From positions 30,898,723 through 30,962,722 of the forward strand of contig CM075103.1 in NCBI GenBank assembly GCA_037576195.1: a DNA stretch of 64,000 nt, written 5' to 3'. A program made the position numbers and the translations under genes. A model generated the notes under the pieces. That model was not told the origin of the DNA. It made no database searches and saw only the letters and a program-made list of their open reading frames with translations. Each line of letters opens with the position of its first letter. Position 1 is the first letter of the stretch. This stretch comes from Phytoseiulus persimilis. Taxonomy: Eukaryota > Arthropoda > Arachnida > Mesostigmata > Phytoseiidae. Positions 1 through 12,885 of this stretch are shown one piece after another.

Positions 1-3000
1 AGAGTTTGATCATGATGGAAGGTGAAGCAGCCCGTGATATAGTCGATTTTGATTCCTTGTAACACCAATCGAGAGAGATGACACAAATATTTCCGCGTGG
101 CGATGCGGTTGCGATTGCTTCCCGGCCGAGCATGAAACTTTCCGATTCAGAATGACGCTCAGAAGCCCGAGGCATCGGTTTTCCGGAAATACCCCGTTCG
201 CCGCTCCACATTTCAGCATCGCTGAGGCATGACACTTATTGAAGCCGAAGTTACCGAGAGCCTTGTCACGGGGACGCTCCTCCACCAGTACTCTTTTTTT
301 GAGTGTGCCTCCTCAGAGCCTCCTCTCGGCTGTCGCTGTGCATCCGAACTGCACTCAGAGCACGAATGACGTTTTGACTTCAGAAAGAGAACCTCGAGAA
401 TCCGGTTGATTTGATCGAGCAGGCCAGGTAAGCTGACCAAGGATGGGGCACCGTGATTCCTAGTGATCGGGGCGCGGAAGCGCACGTGTTTGCCCGTTGA
501 TGCTGCAGCCCGTGGTGTGGATTCCACGTGGATGAAGCTCGGAATTCGGGCGACCCAAGACTCTACATGACCAAGAGTTGCGACGCGTCCCCGAACTGGT
601 TAGCTTAGGCTATTTGAAGCCTAGCTCCGAGCGCTTTTCGAAATAGTCGGAAGCCATGGAAAATTTCGAAACTCTGATCAGATCCTGGCAGCACTTTCGC
701 TTAGGATATTCAGACCCGCAGATCGTTGTTGGCCCCCTATTTACATATCGAGCAGCTGATTGAGATTCGTGCGCTTCTGCCGTCTGAGGCTCACACAATG
801 ATTGTATCTGAGCAGCAGCAGAAGCTTCCGAGCTGCAAAGAAAGCATCATCTCCAATTTCGCGAGACAAGTTGTGCACTTGTAGCATTCTGACGGAGACT
901 CTTGGCCTTTCAACACTGGAGCAAAAAGAAAAGCGCATTCACACGAGGCTCGTATTCAACTCCGAGAGATCAGTGGACCCCTACTGGCGTCGACTTCTTG
1001 AAGTCTAGCAGACTCCACTCGATCGTGCGCATTATCATCATCAGGCACACAGCAGCGAGGTTTTCCTGCGTAGCAGTCAGGAGTCAAGGGCTCTTCTGGA
1101 GGAACTCTTCTGAAGTTCGACCATATCTCAGGAATCAGCTATCATTTCTACAATAGTTGGCTCGGGGTTCAGGGTGGTCTATGGCGAAGACTCACTCCTT
1201 CATCGATTCGGACAACAACAATACGACCACCAGGTGAGCTCAAATCTCTGCAGTTACACATTATAGACCTTCCCTCATGTCCATTCTGGTCTGCGCTTCG
1301 AACTTCAGTGCGCCGCTCTCAACTCGTTCAACAGAACCGCCACGCGAGGCAGCGAATCTCATAACTTTTTCGGTAATTGATGGCTTCCATGGGAACCCTG
1401 AGGGTTCTCCGGTGCTCGAAACTCCTCGAGCTCTACGGAACCGCGGCCATGCCACACATATCGTCATCATCTCTGGAAAACGTCGAGAACAGAGCCGAGT
1501 TCAGCTCATGTTCTGAAAGAACCAGGGTCGAGGTCCTGAGACGCAGCCGAACGGTCTCGGGCTCGGCGGTTGAGCTACGTTCGCAACGCGGATTCTGACC
1601 ATCAATTCATCAGGATTATATTCACGAGAAGAATCGGTGCGAGCTGGTCCAGCTCGGGCGACCTTCCTTGTCCGCGCGGTGTTTCGTCACACGCGTCGAT
1701 TAGCCATCAAACTAGGTTAGTGTCTCCCGCGTCAGTTCGCACAGACACCGCGCGAAGGAAGTGGATGCAACTTAGCCTGCCACTGAAATGGAGAGAGAAA
1801 CCAGTCCGGTCGACAGAGACCGCCGAACTGGGGTCCGAAGTCCTGACAGAAAGTTGGCCGGTGACAGTGAGTGCCGAAAACCTTAATTTAGGAAGTGAGT
1901 GACAAAGCCATTGTTCGGCTCCTGTCTGATGGACTTCTTACTCCTTTGCTTGAATCCAGAGTTCGTGTACTGTGTGGACTCCGTTTCTCAAGCGGTCGGC
2001 CACCCAAGAAACGCTCCCGCCTCCATCGAAAACGCACGACAAAGGTGCATCGCGGCGGCATCGTTGCTTGAAAGAATTAGTGACGGACTTGTTCCGAACA
2101 CTTGCAGAATAACATCGGAGACCTTGTCCACTGGTTTTGGTTACGCTCCAGCTCAAAGGGAGCCAACCGCCGCTGCCTGTGTAAAGCGGAACCAACCGCT
2201 CGGTCGACCTCACGCCAACAATCTCAGCGACGCTCGGATCCGATTCGAAGATGTTACACTTAACGGAGTTTCGCCGAGAATTCTTCGAGCCCAGAGGAAG
2301 CATTCTCACTCGAACGCCGATCGTTTCCCTAATCCGCGGGGTTTTTGTAAGCTCTGTAGCTCGCCGAACAAATGTTGTTGCCAGGAGGAGCCGGCAGCGC
2401 CATTTCGCTGAACTTGTTCTTCGAATAGTTGCTTGCCAGGGAGTGGCATGACCACGCGACCGTTTTGTCCAGCACATGTCACCTCAGTCGCCAGGGAAGA
2501 CTGCGGAAGTTGTTGGATCCCTTCCCGCACTTCTCCGAGGTACGAATGCGACGCATCCTTTGGCATACCATGACATTCGTTATCAGCAACGACCGACTAT
2601 CTGAGAAAGTTCATCCGGCCACGTCTCTCGTATAGTATGCACGTACGCCGGGAACTCTTCCATCACAGACACGGACCGAGTCCGGGCCAGATCATCTCGG
2701 GAGCTTTAGGTTGATCAACGAGGCGGCGGAGGTTCCAACTCGCGGACGAATGAGTCCAAGTGAGCAACAATGACTCCACGGTGGTCCGAGTTTGGAGATC
2801 ACTCCCATACACACTGGTTCACATGGTGGGCTTCCAGTAGCATTCGATGATTGGAGTTTTGTAGCGAACCTCAAAACCAAGAACGCTGTCGCCTACAGCC
2901 AAACTAGCGTGACCAGCATTTGAATTTCTCCTCGAATCGCAATCGATGAGTCGAACAGCGACGAGATGTCCAAGGGTACCCGTGATCCCGCGTTCTTTAT

Positions 3001-5495
3001 TGTAACAGGTCAAAAGCGAGGAAACCCTGGACGGTTTCAGCTCCTACACTGATTGTCACTAATGCAGCTCGTTCGCTGGCCGAAGTCTCCGTGGAACTGG
3101 TGACCGCTTTCATCGGAGAAAGGTCCAAAACGCGCGTGGAATCGTAAAATCACCCGAATCGTAAATCTGATGAAGGTTTCTCCAGGCTGACTCTTTGGAA
3201 CTCTGTCTTGGAGCCGGCGGCTGGCTTCGCACCTACGGCTATTAAGTGGAGCCACAATATCTCTGGCTCCGTCGCGCAATCGCTGCGACTCACAATGCGG
3301 AGGAGGGTTCGGAACCCTTGTTCGTCGGGGAGCCAGAGGATTTCTTTGACTTACATTAGACTCGGTGTCATCTCTCGAGGCTAGCCGTTTGATGTTTGCG
3401 CCTCCGAGGGAACTCCATTGTCCATTGGAGAATTTAGCACATGTAACATGTAGCACTGCTCCAGTGCAGACATATCCACACATACACACACTGCTCACGC
3501 CTGGTTTTTTCATTCAAATGCGACTGACTACCGCTAAATTGGCTAGAGGGTGCGGCAGCTCTGGGCGAACCATCTCGTCATCACGCGCCTCCAGAGACGC
3601 AGCGGTTGGAATTCCGAGTGATTCTCTCGAACCTCGATGCGAATAGCAGATTTTCTCGAGATTTGGGGAGTTGATCCGCGATTGGCAATCAAAGGAATCC
3701 CTCGCCTGAGGAATCCGTCGCACTCCCTCCAAACGACCCTGTGTCTGCTCGAGCAAGTCAAGTGTGAAGCGGAACTCAAAGATTTGTGCAAATCGCGAAC
3801 GAATCCAGCGGGCCGACAGAAGCGGCGACGTATGGGACTGTATTGTGGAACGTCATGTTACTCGAATTAACATTACACATCAGAATAGCACTGACACGCT
3901 CGACAAGCTCTTGCGGTCTCATCAAATCCTACTTCGAATCCGCATTCAGGGGAGCTCGATCGGAGGTAACTCAAACATGCCACGGAGTTGCTCCCGATCC
4001 AGCAAGTGGGAGTTCTGTTGAACCAGGTTCCGGGAAAACTCAACCCCCCACGTCGAAGACGGTGAACCAATACGGTGCACTACGATCCGTTCGGTCGGGG
4101 ACACTTCGTCCTGGAAATTCCGGGAGATCACCCTCGAGCATTTCTGAAATCGAAAAGACAAATAGATTTTGCGAGTCGAAACCCGCCGTCGACGTGATCC
4201 TACAGTGTGCGAATACGCGATCACTATGCGAGTGAGCTATCTCGCTACGTTAGCATAAATATTTCTGTCATCATTTCGTCCACTGTCGCGAGTCGATGGC
4301 GTCAAGCTAGCGCGCGTTTTCCGGTTCCATTCCTGAGCGGGACGGTGTTCTTGAAACTCTAGAGAAAAGGAAGACAAACTTGGCCTATCACGCGGACCCG
4401 AAGAGAGCTGATTCTTGTGAACAGGTACAGCCTCGTGAAATCTCCCCTGATTTCGTCCAAGCACCGAACAATCACATCATCAGAGGGCACCCGATCAGAT
4501 AACATCTCATGTTTACACTACTCGATCGAATGGAACATGCGTCGAGCTTATCTTGTATCTCTGTCGTGTACTTGTTGTGGCCGCGCTGTTGCTCTTTTGT
4601 TGCGGTGTCGAGGTCCGTCGGGGACTCCGGAGCGAAAGCAAAGAGGGCTTTTCTCATTTGTAAGTTCGTCTATCGCCCGACGGCAGTCGGTTGCCGCGGC
4701 CGGCCACATTGTATGCAGCATGTACTCGCTCACACAGCCTGAATGGCATCCGTCGACTTCCGAACTCGCCAGCCTCACGCTGGGGCTCTCGCTGGCGTCA
4801 GCGGCTTCTGAGAAAAACACTTGACTCTCGGACAGCGTTCGATTTAATTCGAGCGTTTGATTCGATCACTTCTCCTTGATCTTGGCTGGAGCTGGCGGAA
4901 ATATTTTCCCCATCGTTGAGGAGGCTGGAAACCAAAATGAATGAAGATCCAAGGGGCAGGAGCATTGCGCCACGGCTGACTCCGAAGACGTTCGACCGAC
5001 CCAGGTCTCGAGCGTCTCGTCGCGATTCCCCCCATCCTTCGCCGACTCCTCCCACCAGCGCGAGTCAGAACTTCGACGAAATCGTAACGACAGGAGGGCT
5101 TCGCTCCAGCTTCCGTCCGGAATCAAATGTCATTGCAATCTGGAGGCTCAGAGTCGTTAGAATGATGTCTAGACTCTTCATACGGTGTTTTCAATGAAAC
5201 TCCCGCCCGGGTGGTAAACTGTCCAAGAAGCCAGGCCTTCAAGAGCGAGACCTGATCTTGGTTCGCCCGAGAGCTCTCGCCTCCTTCTTTCCCTCGTCGT
5301 CAGAACGGAAGATTGAAGCCTGTGAAGTTGAGTCCAGAGGTCGGATGAACTGTCGCCTGCGCTGTCGCTGGCTGTTGCACCATAAATCGGCGCACCGGCG
5401 CACCGAGACTCGGCGCCCCCTAAACCCCGGTCGCGTGCATTCTTCGAACGTACAATGCAATCCTCTCCCGAGCATACGAGTCCTTTCCCCCAAAG
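1..5495. other. gene-poor region upstream of the neurogenin-like gene
   Basis: No exon chain or recognisable protein was found on either strand. Open frames up to 170 codons occur (for example plus strand 1899-2411, starting GTG), but this length is expected by chance in 64 kb and none matches a family I know. A CAGCTG E-box is at 753-758. By position this is probably the 5' regulatory domain of the bHLH gene at 5614; that is inference. Confidence 0.5.
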
Positions 5496-5498
5496 GAC

Positions 5499-5505
5499 TT
5501 AAAAG
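5499..5505 (+). promoter_or_regulatory. possible TATA-like element of the neurogenin-like gene
   Basis: TTAAAAG lies about 34 bases before a TCAGA initiator-like motif at 5531-5535, roughly 80 bases upstream of the first ATG (5614). Spacing is slightly longer than ideal for a TATA box, so this is a weak prediction. Confidence 0.25.
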
Positions 5506-5613
5506 CAGCGAAACTGGCCCGTAGCCCGGGTCAGAAACTCCTGTGTGGATCAAGCGACCAACTGGATAGTTTACTTGCTCCGACCGGTTAGCAACTTGCA
5601 CACCGCTCGCAAC

Positions 5614-6171
5614 ATGATGTACGACTCAATGGCGGACTCTTACTCGGTCAGTTCCGACTCATGTGGAGACGAACTCCGACCGAAGAGGAAAGCCGACGGT
5701 GAATTTGTGCAGAAAGTCAAGAAGTCTCGTCGTGTCCGTGCCAATGACCGCGAGCGTAACCGCATGCACAACCTGAACGATGCCCTCGATCGTCTCCGCA
5801 CCGTCCTCCCCTCGTCGACTGACGACAGCAAACTCACCAAGATCGAGACTCTTCGGTTCGCCCACAACTACATCTACGCCCTGACGGAGACGCTCAAAAT
5901 GTTGGATGGAAAGGCCGAACGCTTCAATCCCGTCTTGGCCGCCGTGGCACTTCAAGGCTCGCAAACGAAGACGTGCGATCCAGCTCTGAAGCAAACGATC
6001 AGGAAGGAGATCACGATCACACTCAACTTGCAGGATGCCCGGCTGTCACCGGAAGAATTGTCAATCACATCTGGGAGTCTTCCCGCCAGTCCTGTGAGCT
6101 TCCAAGACAGATCGTCTCCAGTTTTGTTCCCTAGCTTTCGTCAAGAGCTCGTCTCGACGTTTCAGCGATAG
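5614..6171 (+). CDS. tap: neurogenin/Tap-family bHLH transcription factor
   Basis: A single-exon, 185-residue proneural-type bHLH protein, expected to act in the nucleus as a heterodimer with a Daughterless/E protein on CANNTG sites. The basic region and helix 1 (about residues 38-64) contain [20 protein letters not shown]. Helix 2 (about 73-97) contains [20 protein letters not shown]. This pattern is diagnostic of the neurogenin/Tap branch rather than Achaete-Scute or Atonal. The frame is open back to 5545, but that start is GTG; the first ATG is 5614 with a second ATG adjacent at 5617, so 5614 is chosen. The C-terminal about 85 residues are Ser/Pro-containing and not recognisable. Absence of introns fits the family. 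No other gene was found within several kilobases on either side. Orthology to Drosophila tap specifically, rather than neurogenin in general, is inferred. Confidence 0.93.
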   Translation: MMYDSMADSYSVSSDSCGDELRPKRKADGEFVQKVKKSRRVRANDRERNRMHNLNDALDRLRTVLPSSTDDSKLTKIETLRFAHNYIYALTETLKMLDGKAERFNPVLAAVALQGSQTKTCDPALKQTIRKEITITLNLQDARLSPEELSITSGSLPASPVSFQDRSSPVLFPSFRQELVSTFQR

Positions 6172-6356
6172 GAACGCCCTCTCTCTCTCCCCGTAGTTGT
6201 AACGAACGTCAAACAACACGAGCGTGCAATAGGCTGTTGGGCTTAGCCGGCGTCGCGCATTGTACTCACAGAGTTACTTTGGCTATCATCTGTGGAAAGA
6301 AGTTATAAGTTCGAAGATTTTCCGATTTTTAGGGCCCCGTCGGCCCGAATGTACAG

Positions 6357-6362
6357 AATAAA
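6357..6362 (+). terminator. polyadenylation signal of the neurogenin-like gene
   Basis: AATAAA about 185 bases after the TAG stop of the bHLH gene, followed by an A/T-rich stretch. Position and strand fit the 3' end of that transcript. Confidence 0.75.
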
Positions 6363-6399
6363 ATGATTATTTATTAAATAGAATGACGAGACCTCTTCC

Positions 6400-9300
6400 T
6401 TGAATGAATGTGATTGAGTTGTCGAGACTGGAAGTCCAATGAGCGTTCGCGGTGCATTGACAAGTTCATACTTCCAAGTACCAGCGGGGCAGAAAAACGA
6501 GAGTGTTCCGGTCGGGGATGATGTGAAAGTATTGCTTCTGATGGGGTTTCAAGTACTCGTCTGTTGTCCGCAGAGGACGCGGCGAAAATATAGAAAACTT
6601 GCCAAGCTTCGAGTTGGTTGTTCGTCAGTCAGTAATTCGAGACCTCGTTTATGTTAGTTTTGCACATAATTTACGGGAATTGAAATCAAAGAAATAGAAG
6701 AGCGCGGCATCTCTGCTCGATCGTCGAGTGCGCAAGGCTGTGAATACGTTCTGAGTGGAAGGATAAACAGTTTTGGCGGCCGACTAAAACGGTCAGCGGC
6801 CCGAATAAGTTCAGGAGCAGCGCTTCAATGGGTGTCCTCCGCGATAACGACGACTCGACGAAGAATGATTTCAGGAAGAAAAATTCGCGGGAATTTCGCA
6901 GGTGCAGAATGAACCATTTCGAATGATGGCGGTGGCAGTCCGTGCCCGGGCTGAGATCGAGTCAGACGACTCAATCGAAGCCCGATGGCGAAGGATTACC
7001 GCCGGAAATATTCGTGTTGAACTGCCCCCGTCACGGCGGTTGTGGAACTTGATGCAGCCAGATAGATTTCCACGTTCCATGGTTCGGACACCGCTCAGAA
7101 TCAGAACGGTAAACTTCGGCTTCGGCGCTCAGGTTCGCGAAAGTTGCGAACTAGCCGGAGAAAACGGGGAGCCCATGCCCGAGTACCTCAACCGAGACAG
7201 ACTACTCGGTGATTCTAGGTCCTCGAAAAACTTGAATGCAATTCGCGGTTCCCTCAGAAACGGATTCTCCAGTTTCTTAGACGTCGTGGGGAGGGGCTGC
7301 AAATTCAAGAATCGTGGCTCATCTGGTTCAGGGCGGGATGTTGATTTGTTCCCACCGACCCAACTCGCATTCGACGGGCTCCGATTTCTCACTTGGAAGC
7401 GAAGACCGCCCGAACCGAAGTTTGCCAACTTGGTACCGAAGGAGTCTGAACTCAGCATTTCGTTCGAGGCTCCCGATCCCGGTTCTCAGATTAGTCGGGG
7501 TGTTGTGCGGGAGTTAAGTCATCGCTCGTCCGCGAAAAGAGCCGCGTGCAATCATCACCCAATCCTGATTCCCCACAGCCACCGATCTCTCTGCCGAGGC
7601 ACATCAACTTCGTCTTTCGACTTTAGCTAATCTGGCTAAATGTCTTGCACGCTCCCCGCACGGCCGGGTCCAAACACTTCGATTCTCACGCGTATGATCC
7701 TCTTGCACTTGCGCGGTCCCGAAGGGAATCTGTTACGAACGATTCGAAGAGCTCGGTTGTCGCAAACTCGGCTGATGAATATGGAGCTCATAAACATCGA
7801 GCGGAGAACTGCCCCGATTGGAACATCGTTCCTGTTCGATGGACTGAATTGGGCAGGACTCGGCTTGGAGGACTCGTTCGAGTGCGACTTGTCCGCTCAC
7901 AAGTCTCCGAAGGCAGGCTCGCAACAGCTTGAGTCAGGCCGATAATTATCGGCTGCCGGTACCCAATGAGCAATCTTTCCTTCTCGATTCGGTCGGTGAT
8001 GCCCAGGATTTTCTTCCTGTCCGATTGTCGCTGATATTCGGTCGGCCCGAGGAGCTCTTTGCGGAATCCCTATTCCTTCCCCAAGTTCTGATGGCCCCTG
8101 TCGGAACCCTTTTAACAAAACACAAAGGAACATTCCCTGGCGAGTCAGGTGATCAGTTAAGATACATTCCCGGAAGTTATATCGAATCCTATGGATAACA
8201 GTCAAACCTATTTCGGTCTGTGTGTTCTCGATAGACTCCAACACCAGGAGTCCGATGGGGATGAACTCTCCCGCATCAAGGACTGCAGGTCCCTGAGATG
8301 GACATGGAGCACGTGTTTTCAGCTGCTGCGATCGAGAACTCCATCAGGAAAAACCAACGGAAACTATTCCAGGGTTGACTTTGGAAGGGAACACCGGAGG
8401 GATACAGATACTCTACGGTGAACCGTTCGAATCCTAACGTGTTCGGCAGACGATGGGGCTAGCGGCGGACTCTGAGTTGTTGTGGATGACGCGGCATGTT
8501 TTCCCTGACGTTCGAGCATAGCCTCAGGGCGACTCACGCAGCCGGGATCAGATCAAGGAGCCGTAGCGTTCTGAGCCAGTCGAGTCGCGGAGTCCTTGAA
8601 GGTCCTAGTTTTTGCGCCATTTTTCGGCAAAACTCATGCAGGTGACTTGCCCTGACCACGATCATGCTCTGATGCCACCCGCCGGAGCATCGGATTCCAG
8701 ACCGGCGTTATACACATTAACCTGAATCTGGGAAACATTTTCCTAGTTATACCACGTCGGCTGTCATTTGGATGATTACGTGACGATCGATAGAACTGCT
8801 CATGAATCAGGACAGGTACAATGTGGTGTCACGGAGAGCATTTTGGCCGAAACCCCGACCTCGCGAATCCTGGAAGTGGAGGATCGGACCCGCCAGCTCG
8901 ATGTGACTTCCAACCCAATCATCGGGATCCGACTCCAACTTGAGCCTGTTGCTCGGAGCCTTCCGCGGCGGACGATGTTTTTCAGTTCGGAGGAAATCAC
9001 AAGCAGCTCGAGGAAAAACGCTCGCCCGCCTCTGTAACCATTTCGTCAGGGATAATGTCGAGAATCGGCCAATTAAGTTTGACAACACTTCGCCCGGCTG
9101 GCACTCGCGGCATTCGACGTTCTCTGTGCAAACTCTCAAACCTGTTGACCGAGGGTTCGAATCTGTGTCCCCACACGAGTGTTTGCTCGCGCATGGGGGT
9201 ACATGAACGTTTATTAGTATCATGGCTGAATCGCTCCGAGAAACTCCTTTCGAATTCCGACCTCCCGTGCGAAGTGTTGTACCCAAAACATCAACACCTC

Positions 9301-11948
9301 GATATTGTGTTCGGAGACGGTTCTGTGGTGCACTCCGCATGAACGAGGTGTCTCGGCCTCGGATTCGCCGGTTCGACTGGAGGAAGTTCCCACTCCGATC
9401 GAGAACAATCAAGAGTGCTCGATCCCTGCCGTGTTGAGATTCGTTCAAACTTGGCATCCTTAGCGGACTCCCCGCAGAACTCAGGGGCGGCACCGGAGGT
9501 GTGAACTTCGGTACAAGACGACTACAACGCCCACTTCTAGCAGGCTATTCTTGTCGGCGGCAGTCTTTTCTGGTGTGTATTTTGCTCAGACACCTTCTCC
9601 CGTAATCCCATTATACGCTTTATTTAGCTGAAAGAATCCTCAGCAAAGGAAAACATCCCGCCCTAAAAGCTTTGTAGCATGGGCCATGTCCAGTGCATTA
9701 TCAAGTTGTGCAGTTAGCTCGGACCCAGAGGCTCCTAACACGGTCACGAACTCGGAGACGAACATGGCGACAACGTGAGAGGATCTGAGTAGATCGTGCA
9801 AGTACAACAAAACAAGCGCGGCTCGGTGCTGTCGTCGCTGTTGTTGTTACGGGAGTTCTTCAATTCTCATCCGACCGAGACCGCCTCCGTTTGATGAGCG
9901 CGCTTGAGGGAACGCGCAATGAATGTATCTTCGCAGACTCCGGACGCAACGAAATACATGCGGCTCAACAAAAGCCAACAACACGCCTTTTCTCTTGTTG
10001 ATGATATCCGTGCCTTGTGGCGATGGGGACCTGCTGGCTCACTCAGATTTTCATGCAACGAAGGTAAGGTAACGTCTCGCGCGAACTACCCCGCTGCGAC
10101 GCATGCTCCGGAATTCGCGGAGGCTCCAAATCACGAGTACAGAATTGAACAATTCACTCGAACAGGCGGGTGACCATCTCGAGTGCCACTCTTCATCAAC
10201 TTGTGGAGAAAATTAACCGAACGAAATTCAATCGATCCGTTAACTTCCTGGAGGGCGGCATATTCCAGATGACGTCGAATCTCTCGAGCAAGTCGTTTGG
10301 TCAGCACTCAGGCGGGAGCGAAAAGAGTTGCGAGGTTGTTTCTGAAATGTAGTCCTCCCCGAGCAAAGTTGTCGAAGCATCCCAGCCGACCCCACTCCGA
10401 TGTTAATCGAAGCGTCAACCCTTCGTTCGAAACTCGCCGAAGCCAACCGCTGACACCAGCCAAGCTCTCGATGGCTAAAAACTCTTGTTGTACCCATAAT
10501 TTATGTAGATATGCCCTACCCATCTGTTGAGAGTTCACTTGTAACCATCGTTCTCCGCGTAAGGAACAGGAAGGAAGGTCATGAGAGAACGAGCACAGCG
10601 AAAGTTTACAGAGAGCAGTAAATCTATCTGTGACAAGAGCATGTGAACGAGTCGACGGAAAGTTCGTCAAGTTCTGAACGCGACATTCGATAGCTGTTGC
10701 TGCGAGATTTCGTCGTCTTTCGACTCAATTAAGCTCGTCGAGGTGCCGGCAGCGGTAGAATTCTCTCGCGGGCGGTTTCGGGCTCTTTTTTCTTCTTTCC
10801 CTCCATCGCATGATGACGAAACAGCCTTGTTCGAAGTGCCTCAGAGCTCTCCGTCTTGGTCATTGTGTTTCCTAAAGACATCGGCGTGCATTGTACGCAA
10901 CTACATGTAGCTACCCGGAGACGGCAGGCACCGTGACTGACAAAACCACAAAACTCGGGCACCCTCTTGACTGCGAGAATGGAAGCGATCAACTGGAAGA
11001 CATTAGGCCGCCGTTCAATGAGATCGCTCGGCTACCTCGGACTCATGAGGACTCGGGCAACACAGCACAAGTAACGACCAGGGCCAACCGCTCGCGATTT
11101 CAGGGCCTCAGCATCGCGTGTACGGTGAATACGAGGAGGCTCATATTTTCGATAACACGGGAGCGTCGGAAAATCCTCGACACGTTTGAGTGCGACGACT
11201 GGCTGACGTGCTCTGCCCACATTCTCGTCGCGCGGTCGGTCGGTCAGTTGGTCGTCCTCCGGCTAATATGATCCAAATTCACCGATTTTTGGCGGATAGG
11301 GCTTGCAGGAAAACTCAAAACAGAGTACTCTACGGAGCGACTCGACGAAAGTCTACCGCTTCGAGATGAATCCCGCAGGCAGGAACATGCCGCTTCAGAT
11401 TCATTTCGGCGTCCTCTTTTCTAGGTGCACCCCGCGTGCAATCGTCAAGTTCGCGCCTAATTGACGATGGTTTCCGCTGGTAATGTACCTCAACATGTTG
11501 CCCTGTTCTGAAAGTAGCGGGAGGTTACGCAAGGTGTTCGCTCTTTCAGTCTTCGAGATCTGCTCAGGAACGACGCGTCCCGTGGAAAAACGTGTCATGA
11601 ATCAGCCGCAATGGAAGCCGGAATGGAGTCTGTTTGCCTTCGGTTCCCCGCCTTGGTTCTCGGAATTCCGGATTGAGATTTTATGATTTCTGCGAAAACC
11701 CGTCTTGGAACCCGTTCAAGCTGAGAGTCACAGAATCCTAAGCAAAAAGTGTCCTCTGGGTTTCGAAGTTTAAGAAACGTGTGGGCCGCAAAGTCATAAT
11801 CCTCACCAGTGGCGGATAATCAGCTCAGAAATGGAAACTGTCAGAACGTGCCGGATGTCGCGTGTCTGAGAACTTCGGAAACGTCCATCTAAACAGAGTA
11901 ATCGTTTTCAGGATCGAATTTCTGAAAATAAATATCTGTATGGTTTGA
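6400..11948. other. gene-poor region downstream of the neurogenin-like gene
   Basis: No recognisable gene. The longest frames are plus 6902-7630 and minus 8807-9493 (228 codons, rejected). A plus-strand frame starting at ATG 9919 runs into a good-looking donor (G then GTAAGG, about 10063), but I could not connect it to another exon. The stretch may carry regulatory DNA for the bHLH gene. Confidence 0.4.
6923..7630 (+). CDS. long anonymous ORF, uncertain
   Basis: An ATG-started frame of 235 codons (open from a GTG at 6902). The product would be rich in Arg and Ser, without a signal peptide, membrane segment or motif I recognise. Its length is slightly beyond chance expectation for this window, which is the only reason to list it. 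It has no polyadenylation signal close by, and a 109-codon frame overlaps on the other strand. It could be an unspliced fragment of a real gene, a decayed element or chance. Confidence 0.12.
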   Translation: MMAVAVRARAEIESDDSIEARWRRITAGNIRVELPPSRRLWNLMQPDRFPRSMVRTPLRIRTVNFGFGAQVRESCELAGENGEPMPEYLNRDRLLGDSRSSKNLNAIRGSLRNGFSSFLDVVGRGCKFKNRGSSGSGRDVDLFPPTQLAFDGLRFLTWKRRPPEPKFANLVPKESELSISFEAPDPGSQISRGVVRELSHRSSAKRAACNHHPILIPHSHRSLCRGTSTSSFDFS

Positions 11949-12236
11949 ATGAATGGGCTCGATGACATCCTGATCCGGGGAGCCTCCGGTGGTGCTCTCT
12001 CAGAGACGAAAGCAGATTCGTATCAGTCTTCAGCAGCCGAAGTTCTCGGTCGCTCCTGTCCAGAGAGGGCAAGACACTCGAAGTACGGACATCTGCGTCT
12101 GTTCGAGTCAGAATGGAACTTGTCAGACGGTATTTCGGAAGCAAACAACCTCATGGGTTCTGTTCGCAAAGAATTGGAATTCTTTCCTCTACAGGAAACT
12201 CGTGACCTTCCGGCTAAGTTTTTCAATACGATGTGA
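11949..12236 (+). CDS. small ORF of unknown function
   Basis: An ATG-started 95-residue frame with ordinary amino-acid composition (acidic and basic residues balanced, few low-complexity runs). It has no signal peptide, membrane segment or known motif. Upstream and downstream exons were not found. It may be a first exon, a small gene or chance. Confidence 0.15.
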   Translation: MNGLDDILIRGASGGALSETKADSYQSSAAEVLGRSCPERARHSKYGHLRLFESEWNLSDGISEANNLMGSVRKELEFFPLQETRDLPAKFFNTM

Positions 12237-12885
12237 TTTAGCTCCGCGCTGTCTTTGCGTGAACGTCTGCTGCAGCGGCGATCGACCACTCCCGTACTGC
12301 GATTCGCTAATCGCTAAGGGCTTGATCAAGTGCTCAGCAAGTTCTCGAGAACTCCTCCGAGCTCATGCAGTCAGCGGCCATTCGAACACCAAGAATTTCC
12401 CAACGGGAACGAGCAATGAGAATCTTACCGCGAAATTCTGGCGTTGAGAATATTCAGCTTCGGGTCGTTTGGGTGACAGAAAACGAACCATGAATCCAAG
12501 GAACGACCTTTATCCAATCACAAGCCGAGTTCTCGCGCAAGCTGAAATTCGACTCCACTCTTCCAAATCTACGGACAATGCTTTCCGACAGCGCGAAGAC
12601 TACGAAGAAGCTCCTCAGCGGAAGTTCTCGGCAACATCGTGTGGACACATTTTCCGTAAAATTTAACCAATGAAACTCGGATCGACTCGCTGAACCAATA
12701 ACAGTGTTCCTTGTCAACATTCGGCGGTCTCTTCCGCGTCCCACCAGGGGATCACGACGGATAGCTATGCTGCGCTGTTCTTTCTCGCTCGGGTCCTCTG
12801 AACAGCTCTCGTCGGCGACCGAATTGATGATCTGAGTTGGAACCTGGCGTTTCATCAGAAGAGAGTGCGTTCCTTGACGTTCACG
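12237..12885. other. intergenic, no supported gene
   Basis: Frames on both strands here (plus 12469-12666, minus 12454-12855) show nothing recognisable. The 3' untranslated region of the minus-strand sushi gene should lie here, but I did not find an AATAAA on that strand. Confidence 0.3.

Noticed and set aside
5545..5613. Extended N-terminus of the bHLH protein from GTG 5545
   Set aside because: Eukaryotic genes start at ATG; 5614 is the first ATG in frame and 23 upstream codons show no conservation I recognise.
8807..9493. 228-codon minus-strand ORF
   Set aside because: Non-ATG-like composition, Arg/Ser-rich, several overlapping frames on both strands, no motif.
10308..10670. 120-codon minus-strand ORF
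   Set aside because: Length expected by chance and no feature beyond being open.
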